The position numbers were made by a program, and so were the translations under genes. Of a stretch of DNA of 64,000 nucleotides, positions 8,034 to 17,643 are shown in pieces. Numbering within the stretch: the stretch's first letter is position 1; each line of letters begins with the position of its first letter. Source of the stretch: Sphingobacterium griseoflavum (GTDB lineage Bacteria > Bacteroidota > Bacteroidia > Sphingobacteriales > Sphingobacteriaceae); assembly GCF_014653155.1 (NCBI RefSeq), contig NZ_BNAF01000005.1, forward strand, positions 248,001 through 312,000. Reading direction: 5' to 3'. The notes under the pieces are model-generated. The model worked only from the letters and a program-made list of their open reading frames with translations, did not search any database and had not been told where the DNA came from.

Positions 8034-11000
8034 TATAAAGTCATTAATACGCCTAAGTTAAATACACGCTGTATCGGATACCTGAGACCTGCACCGCCCA
8101 TTTCGGGATCCCAAAGATCAAAAGCGCTGAGGCTAAAAAGATTTGTGCCGCTGGCATATATCCGAAAGCGGTCGATTTTATAGCGTCGCGTAAAGTCCGA
8201 GTTAAGCGTATACGATAGTTCAACTTGTTTCAGGCGTAGGAATGCGCCGTTGCGCATCCAGTGCGTACTTGTTTGTGTGTTGTTTTCCAATGGGTTTTGG
8301 CTAAGTCGAGGCCACAAAGCATAGATGTCCCGATTGTCTTCCGACCAGTGACTGTCTGCCCAAGCCTGTAATACCGCGTTAGGTGCTGTAAGGCTGCCAA
8401 ACGGTGCCGAGCCGCTGTTGTTCACGTTGTTTGGATCCCAAGAAAGCGGATTGATGAACAGCGATGTCCGCGACATACCACTAAAGAAAAACGAAAAATC
8501 CATATTTTTGTAACCAGTCGTTAGGCCAAACCCGAAGTTTACCTGCGGCGTTGTCGGGAAACCAATAGGCACCACATCGTTAGAGTTCACGACACCATCA
8601 CCATTGATGTCTAAGTACTTGATATCGCCTCCCATGACCATCTGCCCAAACAATTGTTGCGGACTATTGCGCACTTCCTCGTCATCAATAAACAACCGCT
8701 CGGCGATGTAGCCGCGGCGTTGATTGGCGTCGGTCCCGATACGGCTTAGGTATGGATATTCAAAATTTGGCTCCTCATAATATAGGTACTCGCCTTTGGC
8801 AAACGTGAAGGTACCGCGTCCTTGAAACCATAAGTTTTGATTGACGCTTTGCATATAGGTGAGCTCTGCGTCAAACCCTTGACTTTTGTACTTGCCTAAG
8901 TTTGCCAAGACACTGGCCGCCAGTCCCATAGTGGAAGGTAGTGCAGCGCGGTCTTGAACGATGTCGCGACGGATTTGTCTAAACAGATCACCGGTGAACG
9001 TAAATTTGCCGTTGAACAACCCAAGATCAATCCCTAAGTTGGTTTGCTGTGATACTTCCCATTTGACAAAAGGATTCGCATAGCGCTGGATGCTTACCCC
9101 ATTTCGAGCATAGTTCTCGTCTCCCGTGCTCACGCCAAAGTTGTGCCGACGGGTACTATTGTTCAGGTCGATCTGCGAGAGGTAGAAGAATCGGGTGTTA
9201 TGTATATTATCGTTTCCGACCAACCCATGCGTCATCCGTAAACGTGCCGTACTCACTATATCGCTTATCGGTTCCATAAATTTCTCGTTATGGATGGTCC
9301 AGGCTATACCAGCTGAGGGAAAAAAGCCCCATCGGTGGTTCTCTGCGAAAACCTCTGACCCGTTGTAGCCGAAAGTAAATTGTGCATGGTATCGATTGTC
9401 GAATACATAGGTGAAGTTTCCGGAGAAGCTGGCATTGCGGTAAGGCAACGTATTGATGACGTTGCCAGCTACATCGCGCGGTAGCGTTATACGGTTGCGG
9501 ATCGTAGAAATGAGCATACCCGTTACGCTGTGTTTGTCTTGAAATGTTCTGGCGTAATTGATAGCGTTCTCCATATAGAAAAGGGATTCCTGACCTCGGC
9601 CATTGTCGCTATAATCCAAATATTCCGTTCCATTCAACGGATTTAAGTTCAAGTAGCTGTATTGCCCTGTATTTGGGTCTATGGATGTGGGTGTGTAATA
9701 GAAAGGATTGTACTGTCTTCTGTATTCCATGTAGGCTCCGCGAGATGCATTGGCCAATCCACGGTAGCTTAAACCTTCGACCCATTGTGAAAGGTCTTGC
9801 TTCAACTCAATCTGCACCTGCATGTTGCTCTCCGACCATTCTGAATAGCCACGAACAATATTGGCGTAAGGGTTAAGGTACATGTTGCCACTACCGTCCT
9901 CGAAGTTTCCAAAGAGGGGATGACGAATATAAGATTGTTGAGGCCCTACTTGGTATACCGGATGAAATAGGGCCGGATTGGCGCGCAGGGCATTGCGAAA
10001 TGAGGAGCTGCCTCCTTCCGGCGGACCGCTGTAATTGCGGTAGTTGGCTATAGCACGAACCATCAGCTGCGTAGATTTGGTAACGTTGATGTTGATGTTG
10101 CTGCGCAGGTTGTATACTTTGAAGTCTACGTTATTGTTAAAGTTGTTGATCGGATTGACCCGGATCAATCCGTCATCTTGCGTGAGGTTGCCGCTAACAA
10201 GGTAGCTAGCAACTTGACCACCACCGGAGATACTCAGATTGTAATTTTGCGTGCGGGTGTTTGGTTTAGTGACCTCGCTGAGCCAATCCACCGCAGGATA
10301 GCGGATAGGATCCGCACCGGCAGCCGTCATCGCTATTTTTTCATCCGAATAGAGGGTCAATGCTAGCGGATCTCGGGTAAGCACGGCTTCATTATGCATT
10401 CTCATAAACGTGACAGGATCTGCAATCTTTGGCATATCGGTGGGCGTTGATAACCGTTGTTCTGCACGTAACGTTATTTTTGGCTTTCCCTCTTTACCGA
10501 GCTTGGTGGTAACGAGTATGACACCATTGGCACCGCGCGATCCATAAACGGCCGAAGCCGTCGCATCCCGCAAGATGGAAAAACTGGCGATATCGTCGAC
10601 CGGGATACGCGCCAAATCATCGGTAGACACTTCCATGTTGTCGATCAGGATCAACGGACGCTGGTTAACCCCGAAAGTACCTACACCGCGGATAAAAAAA
10701 TCAGCATTATCCAGACCCGGCTCTCCACTGCGTTGGAAAGATATTACCCCGGCCACTCGGCCTTGCAGCGCTCCTGTGAGGTTGCTGCTCGGGATACGCA
10801 GCTCTTCAGGGTTTATCGAAGATACTGAACCGATCAGATCATTTTTACGTTGGCGCTGTCCAAATGCGGTGACCACGGTTTCTTCGATCATATTTTCCGC
10901 TTCCGTTAGTATCACATCGATAACCTCACGGTTTGCGCTGCTTATTTCTTGGCTAGTATAGCCGATGAGCGTAAATACAAGCACGGCATCCGTCGGTACT

Positions 11001-11308
11001 TTCAATACGTAGCGGCCGTTAAGATCAGTGGTTGTTCCCACACTGGGTTTGTTTTTCACTGTGACGGAAACGCCGGGTAGGAGGTTGCCTTTGTCGTCCT
11101 TTATCAAACCTCTTATATCTTTATCCTGTTTCGATGTCGAAAAGACGGCGACTGCTCGATCGGATGTTGCGTGCACGGGATTGTCGTTTGCGTAGGCTAC
11201 GCCTTCCACAACATACAAAGCATTCAACAGGCAAATAATTTTAGCCAATCTGTTGACCTTTATAAGGCTGTGGTTTCTAAATTTACATTTCAAATCGGTT
11301 TTAAACAT
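8033..11308 (-). CDS. SusC/RagA-family TonB-linked outer membrane transporter (SusC1)
   Basis: The protein has 1091 residues. After a signal region there is a carboxypeptidase-D-like domain (about 63-140, with GVSVTVKNKPSVGTTTDLNG). A TonB-box-like segment EETVVTAFG follows, then a plug domain with the SusC signature FFIRGVGTFG and ASAVYGSRGANGVI. The rest is a 22-strand-type barrel ending in the aromatic-rich NLGVLMTL. It imports oligosaccharides across the outer membrane with SusD1, using TonB/ExbBD energy. Its start lies 548 nt downstream of SusD2, past a strong terminator, so it probably heads its own transcript. Confidence 0.95.
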   Translation of the reverse strand: MFKTDLKCKFRNHSLIKVNRLAKIICLLNALYVVEGVAYANDNPVHATSDRAVAVFSTSKQDKDIRGLIKDDKGNLLPGVSVTVKNKPSVGTTTDLNGRYVLKVPTDAVLVFTLIGYTSQEISSANREVIDVILTEAENMIEETVVTAFGQRQRKNDLIGSVSSINPEELRIPSSNLTGALQGRVAGVISFQRSGEPGLDNADFFIRGVGTFGVNQRPLILIDNMEVSTDDLARIPVDDIASFSILRDATASAVYGSRGANGVILVTTKLGKEGKPKITLRAEQRLSTPTDMPKIADPVTFMRMHNEAVLTRDPLALTLYSDEKIAMTAAGADPIRYPAVDWLSEVTKPNTRTQNYNLSISGGGQVASYLVSGNLTQDDGLIRVNPINNFNNNVDFKVYNLRSNININVTKSTQLMVRAIANYRNYSGPPEGGSSSFRNALRANPALFHPVYQVGPQQSYIRHPLFGNFEDGSGNMYLNPYANIVRGYSEWSESNMQVQIELKQDLSQWVEGLSYRGLANASRGAYMEYRRQYNPFYYTPTSIDPNTGQYSYLNLNPLNGTEYLDYSDNGRGQESLFYMENAINYARTFQDKHSVTGMLISTIRNRITLPRDVAGNVINTLPYRNASFSGNFTYVFDNRYHAQFTFGYNGSEVFAENHRWGFFPSAGIAWTIHNEKFMEPISDIVSTARLRMTHGLVGNDNIHNTRFFYLSQIDLNNSTRRHNFGVSTGDENYARNGVSIQRYANPFVKWEVSQQTNLGIDLGLFNGKFTFTGDLFRQIRRDIVQDRAALPSTMGLAASVLANLGKYKSQGFDAELTYMQSVNQNLWFQGRGTFTFAKGEYLYYEEPNFEYPYLSRIGTDANQRRGYIAERLFIDDEEVRNSPQQLFGQMVMGGDIKYLDINGDGVVNSNDVVPIGFPTTPQVNFGFGLTTGYKNMDFSFFFSGMSRTSLFINPLSWDPNNVNNSGSAPFGSLTAPNAVLQAWADSHWSEDNRDIYALWPRLSQNPLENNTQTSTHWMRNGAFLRLKQVELSYTLNSDFTRRYKIDRFRIYASGTNLFSLSAFDLWDPEMGGAGLRYPIQRVFNLGVLMTL

Positions 11309-11856
11309 GGGTTGTACTGTTAGATTTATAATCGTCGAAGGATGCTTGCATCGAGCACAAAACTTTCGTTAGCCAAGGGCCGTGTGCCGTATCCAGATTT
11401 TGCTTAGGTGTTGTTTTGATTAAATGGTTATCCTCTTTTTTGTATTGATCATGGTTGGTTATCGTTTGTTTTTTGGCATAGGTAGTCCATGTCGGCCGTT
11501 TTTTGCAAACGCCGAAAATAAAGGCACGTACTGATCCGGTTAGGTTACAGCGGTATTATTTTATGACTGTTAATCGTGACATTATACACATAGGTTTATA
11601 CGTTTCGCCATGCTATTCTTCGGCTTTTGATTCGTCAGTTGTTTATAATTTTGGTAGCTTGTTTACTAATACCAAATATCTAAAATCCGTTGCAGAATAA
11701 ATTTCCCCAGCGTATCAATTGTTGGTTAATTTGTCTCAAAATCACGTATTTCCACTGTGAAATAATTCATACAAAATCAATCACGTGTAAAAGGCGCATT
11801 ACGGGGTTGCCGCAATGCGCCTAGGAGGGCTCAAGGTACTTGCGTAAACGACTTTC
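11309..11856. other. Intergenic region between the two SusCD pairs
   Basis: The 548-nt gap holds the terminator for SusD2 at 11792-11822 and, closer to 11309, the leader and promoter region for SusC1 on the minus strand. An open frame at 11503-11700 on the plus strand has no recognisable protein features. No clear TAnnTTTG element was found on the minus strand by eye. Confidence 0.5.
11789..11822 (-). terminator. Rho-independent terminator after SusD2
   Basis: A 9-bp perfect stem (arms 11792-11800 and 11814-11822) has an extra CGG/CCG pairing inside its loop and is followed on the minus strand by a short T run. It lies 35 nt past the SusD2 stop codon. Confidence 0.8.
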
Positions 11857-13863
11857 TTATTCGCTTATATTTTCGTCCGCAACGGCCTCCTCCCATGTCT
11901 CCCATTTCGGTGTTGCGGGGTTGTAGCCATTGTAACCGAAGTTTTGGCTGAGCTGACCGCGTTTATTGCCGGTGATGGCAGCTTCTGGAATAGGCCAATA
12001 CATATTCTTTTTATCCATGGTGTAATTCGGATTACTGTTGCCGGTGGAATTTATTTCTATGGGCCCCTTGTTATACAGGCTATAGTGCACAATCCGCTGG
12101 TACCAGTAACTTCCACCTTGGTCGTCGGTACCTGTTTGTTTGTCGAATGTCTCCATCTCATACGTGTTTCCCCATTCGTCTGGCCGGCCGCTACGGGCAA
12201 GACACAAGGAGACACGTTTTAACTCAACGTTGCGCCATTCTTCCCAGTACAATTCTCTTGCCCGCTCATTCATAATGTCGCCAATGGTGACAGCACCCTG
12301 ATAGAGCTGTGTACATTTTGCCCGTTCACGGATAATATTTAGGTCATCTTTTATCGTAGCATCGCCCGGATTGAGGTAATATTTCGCTTCAGCACGCAGC
12401 AGATAGGCTTCCGGCAACCGATAAAGATACCAATCGGCAACAGACCCGTTTGTAGCTCCTCGATGCCCATCAGACCCCACGATATTGGCCTCACTAACGG
12501 GGTCGTCCAAATAGAAAATATAATGGGGAACATCAAACCAACGACGGATTGTATCGCTGCACAGAAGACGTCCGTTATCAGGATTGAAGAGCGTTAAGGG
12601 TTTTCCAAATTCGCTGGACTCCCGGTTGTTTACTTTGTAATCTTCCATACGCACCCAGTTTCCGCTTGTTGAACTGTGGCGGAGATCGGTCTCATCCATC
12701 AAGCCATTCACGCGCCAAAGCGTTTTGGTTTGAAAGGCGGTAGGACGGAACGTAGCAATTCCACGTCCCATAGCACGCATATAATCATAATTGACATCGT
12801 AATTTGCCGTATTGCGTCGGATGTTTAGCAATGCCTGTTTTCCATCCTTGGTCTGTACCCTATTATCAAATAAAAAGGGGTAGAGGATGCGCATAGTGAG
12901 CATTTTAACAAACGATTCCGCTTCGGCTCCACGGTTGGGCATCCCCATAATGACCTCTCGGTTACTCGCAATAAGTTTGTTTTCAGGTCGGTGTAAGTCC
13001 CATATTACATTTCGGGTAATTGGCCAGGTCTGTGGTTCGCCGCCTTCATTAAATGTACCAAAGTTATCTTCCATGAGGGCATAGCCAGATTCATTGATCA
13101 AGATGTCTGTTTGTTCCTTTGCTTTCGCATATTCGCCTATCGCTAGGTAGCACTTCGTCAACAGCATGCGGCAGGCACCTTTGTTAACCATGCCAATTAA
13201 GCCTGTTTCATTTTGATTCGGCACCCATTCTACGGCGAGCTCCATATCTCGGGTTATCATCTGTAAGATCGCGTCGCGTTTTGTACTTCGGTAGTTTTGT
13301 TTTGGTGTTTCCAGCAGTTTGCTTACAAGGGGGATGTCGCCAAATTGGAAAACAAGAGCCATATATCGAAATGCCCGATGGAAATAGGCACGTCCTTTAT
13401 ACGTATTTTTTGTGGCCTCGTCGAGTTCTTGCACGCCATCGACATAGTGGATAATCGTATTGGCATACATAATACCCTTGTATGTCTCTTCCCATAGGTA
13501 CCAAATACTGTTTGTACGGTCGATGTTTTGGTAGGACGTTTCGCTGGTAGGGGTTAGCATATTGGCTACATCACAAAGCATATTGCGTTTGTCAGTAGCG
13601 GCAGCCACCATCAGTTCTGAGAAGATGTATTCGGTGCCCAAGGTAAGCATCTCATTATGGTCAGTAGTCCAATATAGTTTGAGGTGTCGATCAGAAATGG
13701 CCATGGCCGACATCAATCCCGCTTCGGTGGTAAATGTAGCATTGGGTTCATAAAAGGATAGCGGTTTTGGCGTTAAAAAGTCTTTGCTACATCCGCTAGC
13801 GATCAGCATGCCGCCTATTAGAAGTGCCAAAGATAGGCGGTTTATTTTTTTTAGTTTCATCAT
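11857..13863 (-). CDS. SusD/RagB-family nutrient-binding outer membrane lipoprotein (SusD2)
   Basis: The protein has 668 residues. The lipoprotein signal ends MLIASGC and is followed by SKDFLTPKP, the classic SusD N-terminus. Tetratricopeptide-like helices follow (FHRAFRYMALVFQFGDIPLV is a typical stretch). The C-terminal region contains NERARELYWEEWRNVELKRV, the family's conserved end motif. It partners SusC2, whose stop codon lies 34 nt upstream. It shows only family-level similarity to SusD1, so the two pairs may bind different glycans or different sizes of the same glycan. Confidence 0.94.
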   Translation of the reverse strand: MMKLKKINRLSLALLIGGMLIASGCSKDFLTPKPLSFYEPNATFTTEAGLMSAMAISDRHLKLYWTTDHNEMLTLGTEYIFSELMVAAATDKRNMLCDVANMLTPTSETSYQNIDRTNSIWYLWEETYKGIMYANTIIHYVDGVQELDEATKNTYKGRAYFHRAFRYMALVFQFGDIPLVSKLLETPKQNYRSTKRDAILQMITRDMELAVEWVPNQNETGLIGMVNKGACRMLLTKCYLAIGEYAKAKEQTDILINESGYALMEDNFGTFNEGGEPQTWPITRNVIWDLHRPENKLIASNREVIMGMPNRGAEAESFVKMLTMRILYPFLFDNRVQTKDGKQALLNIRRNTANYDVNYDYMRAMGRGIATFRPTAFQTKTLWRVNGLMDETDLRHSSTSGNWVRMEDYKVNNRESSEFGKPLTLFNPDNGRLLCSDTIRRWFDVPHYIFYLDDPVSEANIVGSDGHRGATNGSVADWYLYRLPEAYLLRAEAKYYLNPGDATIKDDLNIIRERAKCTQLYQGAVTIGDIMNERARELYWEEWRNVELKRVSLCLARSGRPDEWGNTYEMETFDKQTGTDDQGGSYWYQRIVHYSLYNKGPIEINSTGNSNPNYTMDKKNMYWPIPEAAITGNKRGQLSQNFGYNGYNPATPKWETWEEAVADENISE

Positions 13864-13897
13864 CTAATCATTTAAATACATGGTATCCCAAGAAGGA

Positions 13898-16800
13898 TTA
13901 AAAAACAAGGTTAAGACCCAGATTGTACAGGCGTGTCGACAGGCCTCCACCTTCATCAAATGCCGGATTAGCTTCCGGATCGCCATATTCCCAATCTTTG
14001 GCCCAGGTAGCAACATTCCTGATGGTGCCAAATAGCTTAACACGGTTCAATTGCCAGCGGTTTGTCCATGCCTGTGGTAATGTATAGCCAACCGATATGT
14101 TCTCCAAACGGATAAAAGACCGGTCGTACAATTTTCCAGCCGAGGCTGCACCGACGGGGCCTGCGGCTTCTATTCGTCCATATTCATTGGTGGGGTTTTC
14201 TGGTGTCCAGTATTCTTTCGCAGGCAAATTGGCCATCCCATACTGCATGCGCCCCCCGTTATCATCGTTATTGAGGTAGTCTCCGAACAAGCTTTTGTGC
14301 CCCATGTAGGAATAGATATTGAAAGAGAGATTGAGGTTTTTCCATAGGACAAATTCGTTGCGCAATGACCAATGGTAGGGCGCGATGCTTTGTCCCAGAA
14401 ACTCCTTGTCGAAATTATTGTAGACGTGGGTCACCGAGCCGTTGGCATTCATCACATCGTCTTCCGTGTAATTGTTGGCCACTTTCGGATCGCCCGGTTT
14501 TTGGTTGTAACGTGCCGCTTCCTCCACTTCGTCGGCCTGCCATATTCCGGTCACGCGATAGTTCCAGATTACACCGATGGGTTGCCCGATAAACCAGTTG
14601 TTTTGGATATCGTCGGCTTCTTTTTGGCCAATGATGTTACCTTGCTCATCTAACACATCCTGGTAATCGTAGTAGAGATTCTTGATAGTGTTTTTATTGT
14701 AGGAAAAGCCAAGCGTTGTGGACCATTGGAAGTTATCTTTGCGAATATTAACCGTATTCAGCGCCAACTCGATTCCGCTGTTATCTACCCGTCCAAGATT
14801 GGTGGCAATGCCTTGAAATCCTGTAAAACTTGGAAGACGTTCATTCATGATCATGTCTTCCGTAATGGTTTTGTAGTACTCCAAGGTACCGGAGATACGA
14901 TCGTTGAATAAACCAAAATCCAATCCGACATTCCAAGAATCGGTTTTCTCCCAACGCAGATTTGGATTAGCCAAGCGATCCATCATCAGGTAACGGTAGA
15001 GCGCCAAATCGCCCGAACTGTTGATATATCCGTGCATCTTACCACCGCCAGCGGATAGATTGGCGAGTGCAAAGTAAGGATTTCCGAGCGCCCGGTTACC
15101 GTTTTCGCCATAGGAGAGCCGCAGTTTACCCGAATTGACAATATCCGTCCATTTGAAAAAATGCTCATTGGTAAATACCCAAGCGCCGGATATGGATCGA
15201 AATGTGGCGTAGGGGTTCGATGTGCCGAAAGCTGATGAACCATCTCGCCGTATTGATGCCGTTATCAAATAGCGATCGTCATAGGAATAGAACAAGCGAG
15301 CAAGCAAGGCATCTGCGGTTTCCTGCGTGTCTTCATTGAAAAAGTTGCTGTCCTGTTTGGAGCCATATCCGACATTATGAAAGCCCAATGCATCAGATGG
15401 TAATATGTTGCGTGCTTCAATGCGATCGCGCCAAAGCCGCAGCTCCTCGGCCTCCTGCACCAGCGTCACGGTAAAGCGATGTTTATCGGCAAACGTACGA
15501 TCCCAGCTAATCGTGTTGTTTAGCGACCAATCAAAGCGTTTGGCTTGTTCGCGATTTGCACCACGGCTCGCAGGGTTAGATCCTGGAAGCTCTGAGGACA
15601 TGAAATATCGGTCATAAAAGAACTGATAACGTGGCGATGCGTTGAAAGAATAATTGATGTCGAAAGGTAGTTTTATTTTCGCATATAGAATGCTGTTCAA
15701 CACGGTATATCCTTTGTCTAGCTCCAGATACTGTCGCTGGAAATCATAGTTGTAGCCACGCTGGCTGTATTCCGGGCTTAGCGGAAACTGCGTAGGATTA
15801 CCCATTTCATCGGCATAATCTGCAAAGGGACTGTTACGCATGGACTGGTCTAGATCAATTTCTACGTTGCCATCCGAACGGTCTTGGAAATTGATGTTCG
15901 CGCCCACGTTGAACCAACTTGTGACTTTGGTATCCACTTTCATATTGGCGCGAATGGCACGGAAAGCATCACTCACTTCTGCCCCTTGGTTTTTTAAGTA
16001 GCCCATCGATAAGTAGTAATTGCTGCGTTCACTGGCACCGCTAACACTGATATTGTAATCTTGGTCAAAGCCATTACGGTAGGTTTTATCACGCCAATCG
16101 ACAGTCTTTCCGTCGAGGAAATTCTGTAGGACGTTGCCGGTGAAACCTAGTCGTCTGCCCCAGATACTCAGGTCGGATTGGTCGCCTACATTTTGATCAT
16201 ATGATCGCCAATCTGCCAGCGCAATGGAGGAAGGCAATTGATCTGGGCGCATAAAATATCCCGGTTTGTCTGCATAGCTGCCAGACTGATAGGCTTCATA
16301 TGCGCCTGTTTCGGGATTTACGCCATAGGTATTTTTGGTCAACCAGTCTTCCCGATGCTGTAGATAGCCCGCGGTAGTGAAACGTTCTCGAATGTTGGCT
16401 ACCGTTGTCGTACCAATATTGCTGGTCATGTTGATGACGGGTTTTCCCTGTTTGCCCTTTTTCGTGCTGATGATGATGACACCACTGGCTGATTTAGACC
16501 CATAGATAGCTGCAGCCGAAGCATCTTTCAGTACATCGATTTGTTCGATGTCATCGGGATTGATCTCCGAAAGTTCACCGTAGAAAGGCATGCCATCCAG
16601 GATCAGTAGCGGGCTGTTTCGGTTGCCCGCATCGAATACAGAGCGTTGGCCCCGGACATTGATGCCGCCCCCGCCTTTAGCCGATGCGTTGTAACCAACC
16701 CGAATGCCCGGTGTGCCACGAAGGATGTCCTGCACGGTTTTGGGGTTCTCATTCGCTATTTTGTCGGGACGCACTTGAATAATGGATCCGGTAAGATCTT

Positions 16801-17185
16801 TTTTCTGCATGGATCCATAACCAATTACCACCACCTCGTCCAAGGATTCATTGGCCGGAGCAAGTGAAATTTGAATCGATGCCCTGTTTTCTGATGGGAT
16901 GGTCTGTGAGGTATAGCCTACCGAGGAAATGATCAATATCGCATTTCTCGGTGCCTGAATACTAAATTTTCCGTTTAGATCGGTGCTCGTTGCCAATGCA
17001 GTTTGTTGCACTTTGACAACAGCACCTGCGACCGAATGGCCGGTTGTTGCATCGGTCACGGTGCCGGAAATGGTCATCTCTTGTGCGTTTGCACGGCACG
17101 GTATAAAAAAGCAGCATAGCAATAAAATTAGGATTTTAAACCACACTTGATTATTGATGTGCCAAAGCATGTACTTGTTTATCAT
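13898..17185 (-). CDS. SusC/RagA-family TonB-linked outer membrane transporter (SusC2)
   Basis: The protein has 1095 residues. It has a signal peptide ending around CRANAQ, a carboxypeptidase-D-like domain (about 38-110), and a TonB-box-like ESLDEVVVIGYG. The plug carries GGINVRGQRS and DASAAAIYGSKSASGVI, and a large beta-barrel runs to the C-terminus (LYNLGLNLVF). It is the first gene of the minus-strand unit ending at the 11789 terminator. It starts 458 nt from the divergent sensor kinase gene, so the two probably share a regulatory region. It is predicted to import oligosaccharide in a complex with SusD2. Confidence 0.95.
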   Translation of the reverse strand: MINKYMLWHINNQVWFKILILLLCCFFIPCRANAQEMTISGTVTDATTGHSVAGAVVKVQQTALATSTDLNGKFSIQAPRNAILIISSVGYTSQTIPSENRASIQISLAPANESLDEVVVIGYGSMQKKDLTGSIIQVRPDKIANENPKTVQDILRGTPGIRVGYNASAKGGGGINVRGQRSVFDAGNRNSPLLILDGMPFYGELSEINPDDIEQIDVLKDASAAAIYGSKSASGVIIISTKKGKQGKPVINMTSNIGTTTVANIRERFTTAGYLQHREDWLTKNTYGVNPETGAYEAYQSGSYADKPGYFMRPDQLPSSIALADWRSYDQNVGDQSDLSIWGRRLGFTGNVLQNFLDGKTVDWRDKTYRNGFDQDYNISVSGASERSNYYLSMGYLKNQGAEVSDAFRAIRANMKVDTKVTSWFNVGANINFQDRSDGNVEIDLDQSMRNSPFADYADEMGNPTQFPLSPEYSQRGYNYDFQRQYLELDKGYTVLNSILYAKIKLPFDINYSFNASPRYQFFYDRYFMSSELPGSNPASRGANREQAKRFDWSLNNTISWDRTFADKHRFTVTLVQEAEELRLWRDRIEARNILPSDALGFHNVGYGSKQDSNFFNEDTQETADALLARLFYSYDDRYLITASIRRDGSSAFGTSNPYATFRSISGAWVFTNEHFFKWTDIVNSGKLRLSYGENGNRALGNPYFALANLSAGGGKMHGYINSSGDLALYRYLMMDRLANPNLRWEKTDSWNVGLDFGLFNDRISGTLEYYKTITEDMIMNERLPSFTGFQGIATNLGRVDNSGIELALNTVNIRKDNFQWSTTLGFSYNKNTIKNLYYDYQDVLDEQGNIIGQKEADDIQNNWFIGQPIGVIWNYRVTGIWQADEVEEAARYNQKPGDPKVANNYTEDDVMNANGSVTHVYNNFDKEFLGQSIAPYHWSLRNEFVLWKNLNLSFNIYSYMGHKSLFGDYLNNDDNGGRMQYGMANLPAKEYWTPENPTNEYGRIEAAGPVGAASAGKLYDRSFIRLENISVGYTLPQAWTNRWQLNRVKLFGTIRNVATWAKDWEYGDPEANPAFDEGGGLSTRLYNLGLNLVF

Positions 17186-17643
17186 AGGTTTATGTTTTGA
17201 TGTTTTAGTTAGGATCGTTGATGGCCGTTTTTGTGACTACAGCCGTACAATTTGCTGTTTACATAAATTCCCTCCGGTTGATTTTTGAATGATGCACTTA
17301 CAGGCTTTTTGACTTCGTGTAGGCAGTTCGTACACGATTGCTTCAGGTAATCTTTTGAAAAGCAGCATGCTACCTGATCAATGCGAAAAGCTGTTTCGGC
17401 ATTGTTTATAAATTCGTTAACTGTATTTCAAAGTAAAGCAATGAAAATTGTAAAAACGGATCATCTTTTTGTCGTTCCGTCTCAAATTCATCAAGCAGCG
17501 ATCTCCAATACTTGGGCGCAGGGCTATTAAACGATTTAGTGGAGGGAGATCATGCTTCGTGTCGCTTGGTTTTACAGGGTGAAAGCGCTTAACTCTCCTA
17601 CGAATTTTTACCGCTATTTGCATATATTTGACCATTATAAACT
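17186..17643. promoter_or_regulatory. Divergent regulatory region between SusC2 and the sensor kinase
   Basis: The 458-nt gap between divergent genes should hold both promoters. A TATATTTG box at 17623-17630 fits the Bacteroidota -7 element TAnnTTTG for the kinase, though it lies only 13 nt before the ATG. An inverted repeat (17343-17349 with 17371-17377) surrounds a small palindrome and could be an operator. No gene is visible. Confidence 0.45.

Noticed and set aside
17343..17377. An inverted repeat upstream of the sensor kinase as an operator of the AraC-type regulators.
   Set aside because: These regulators usually bind direct repeats and the arms are only 7 nt, so the call is too weak to list as a site.
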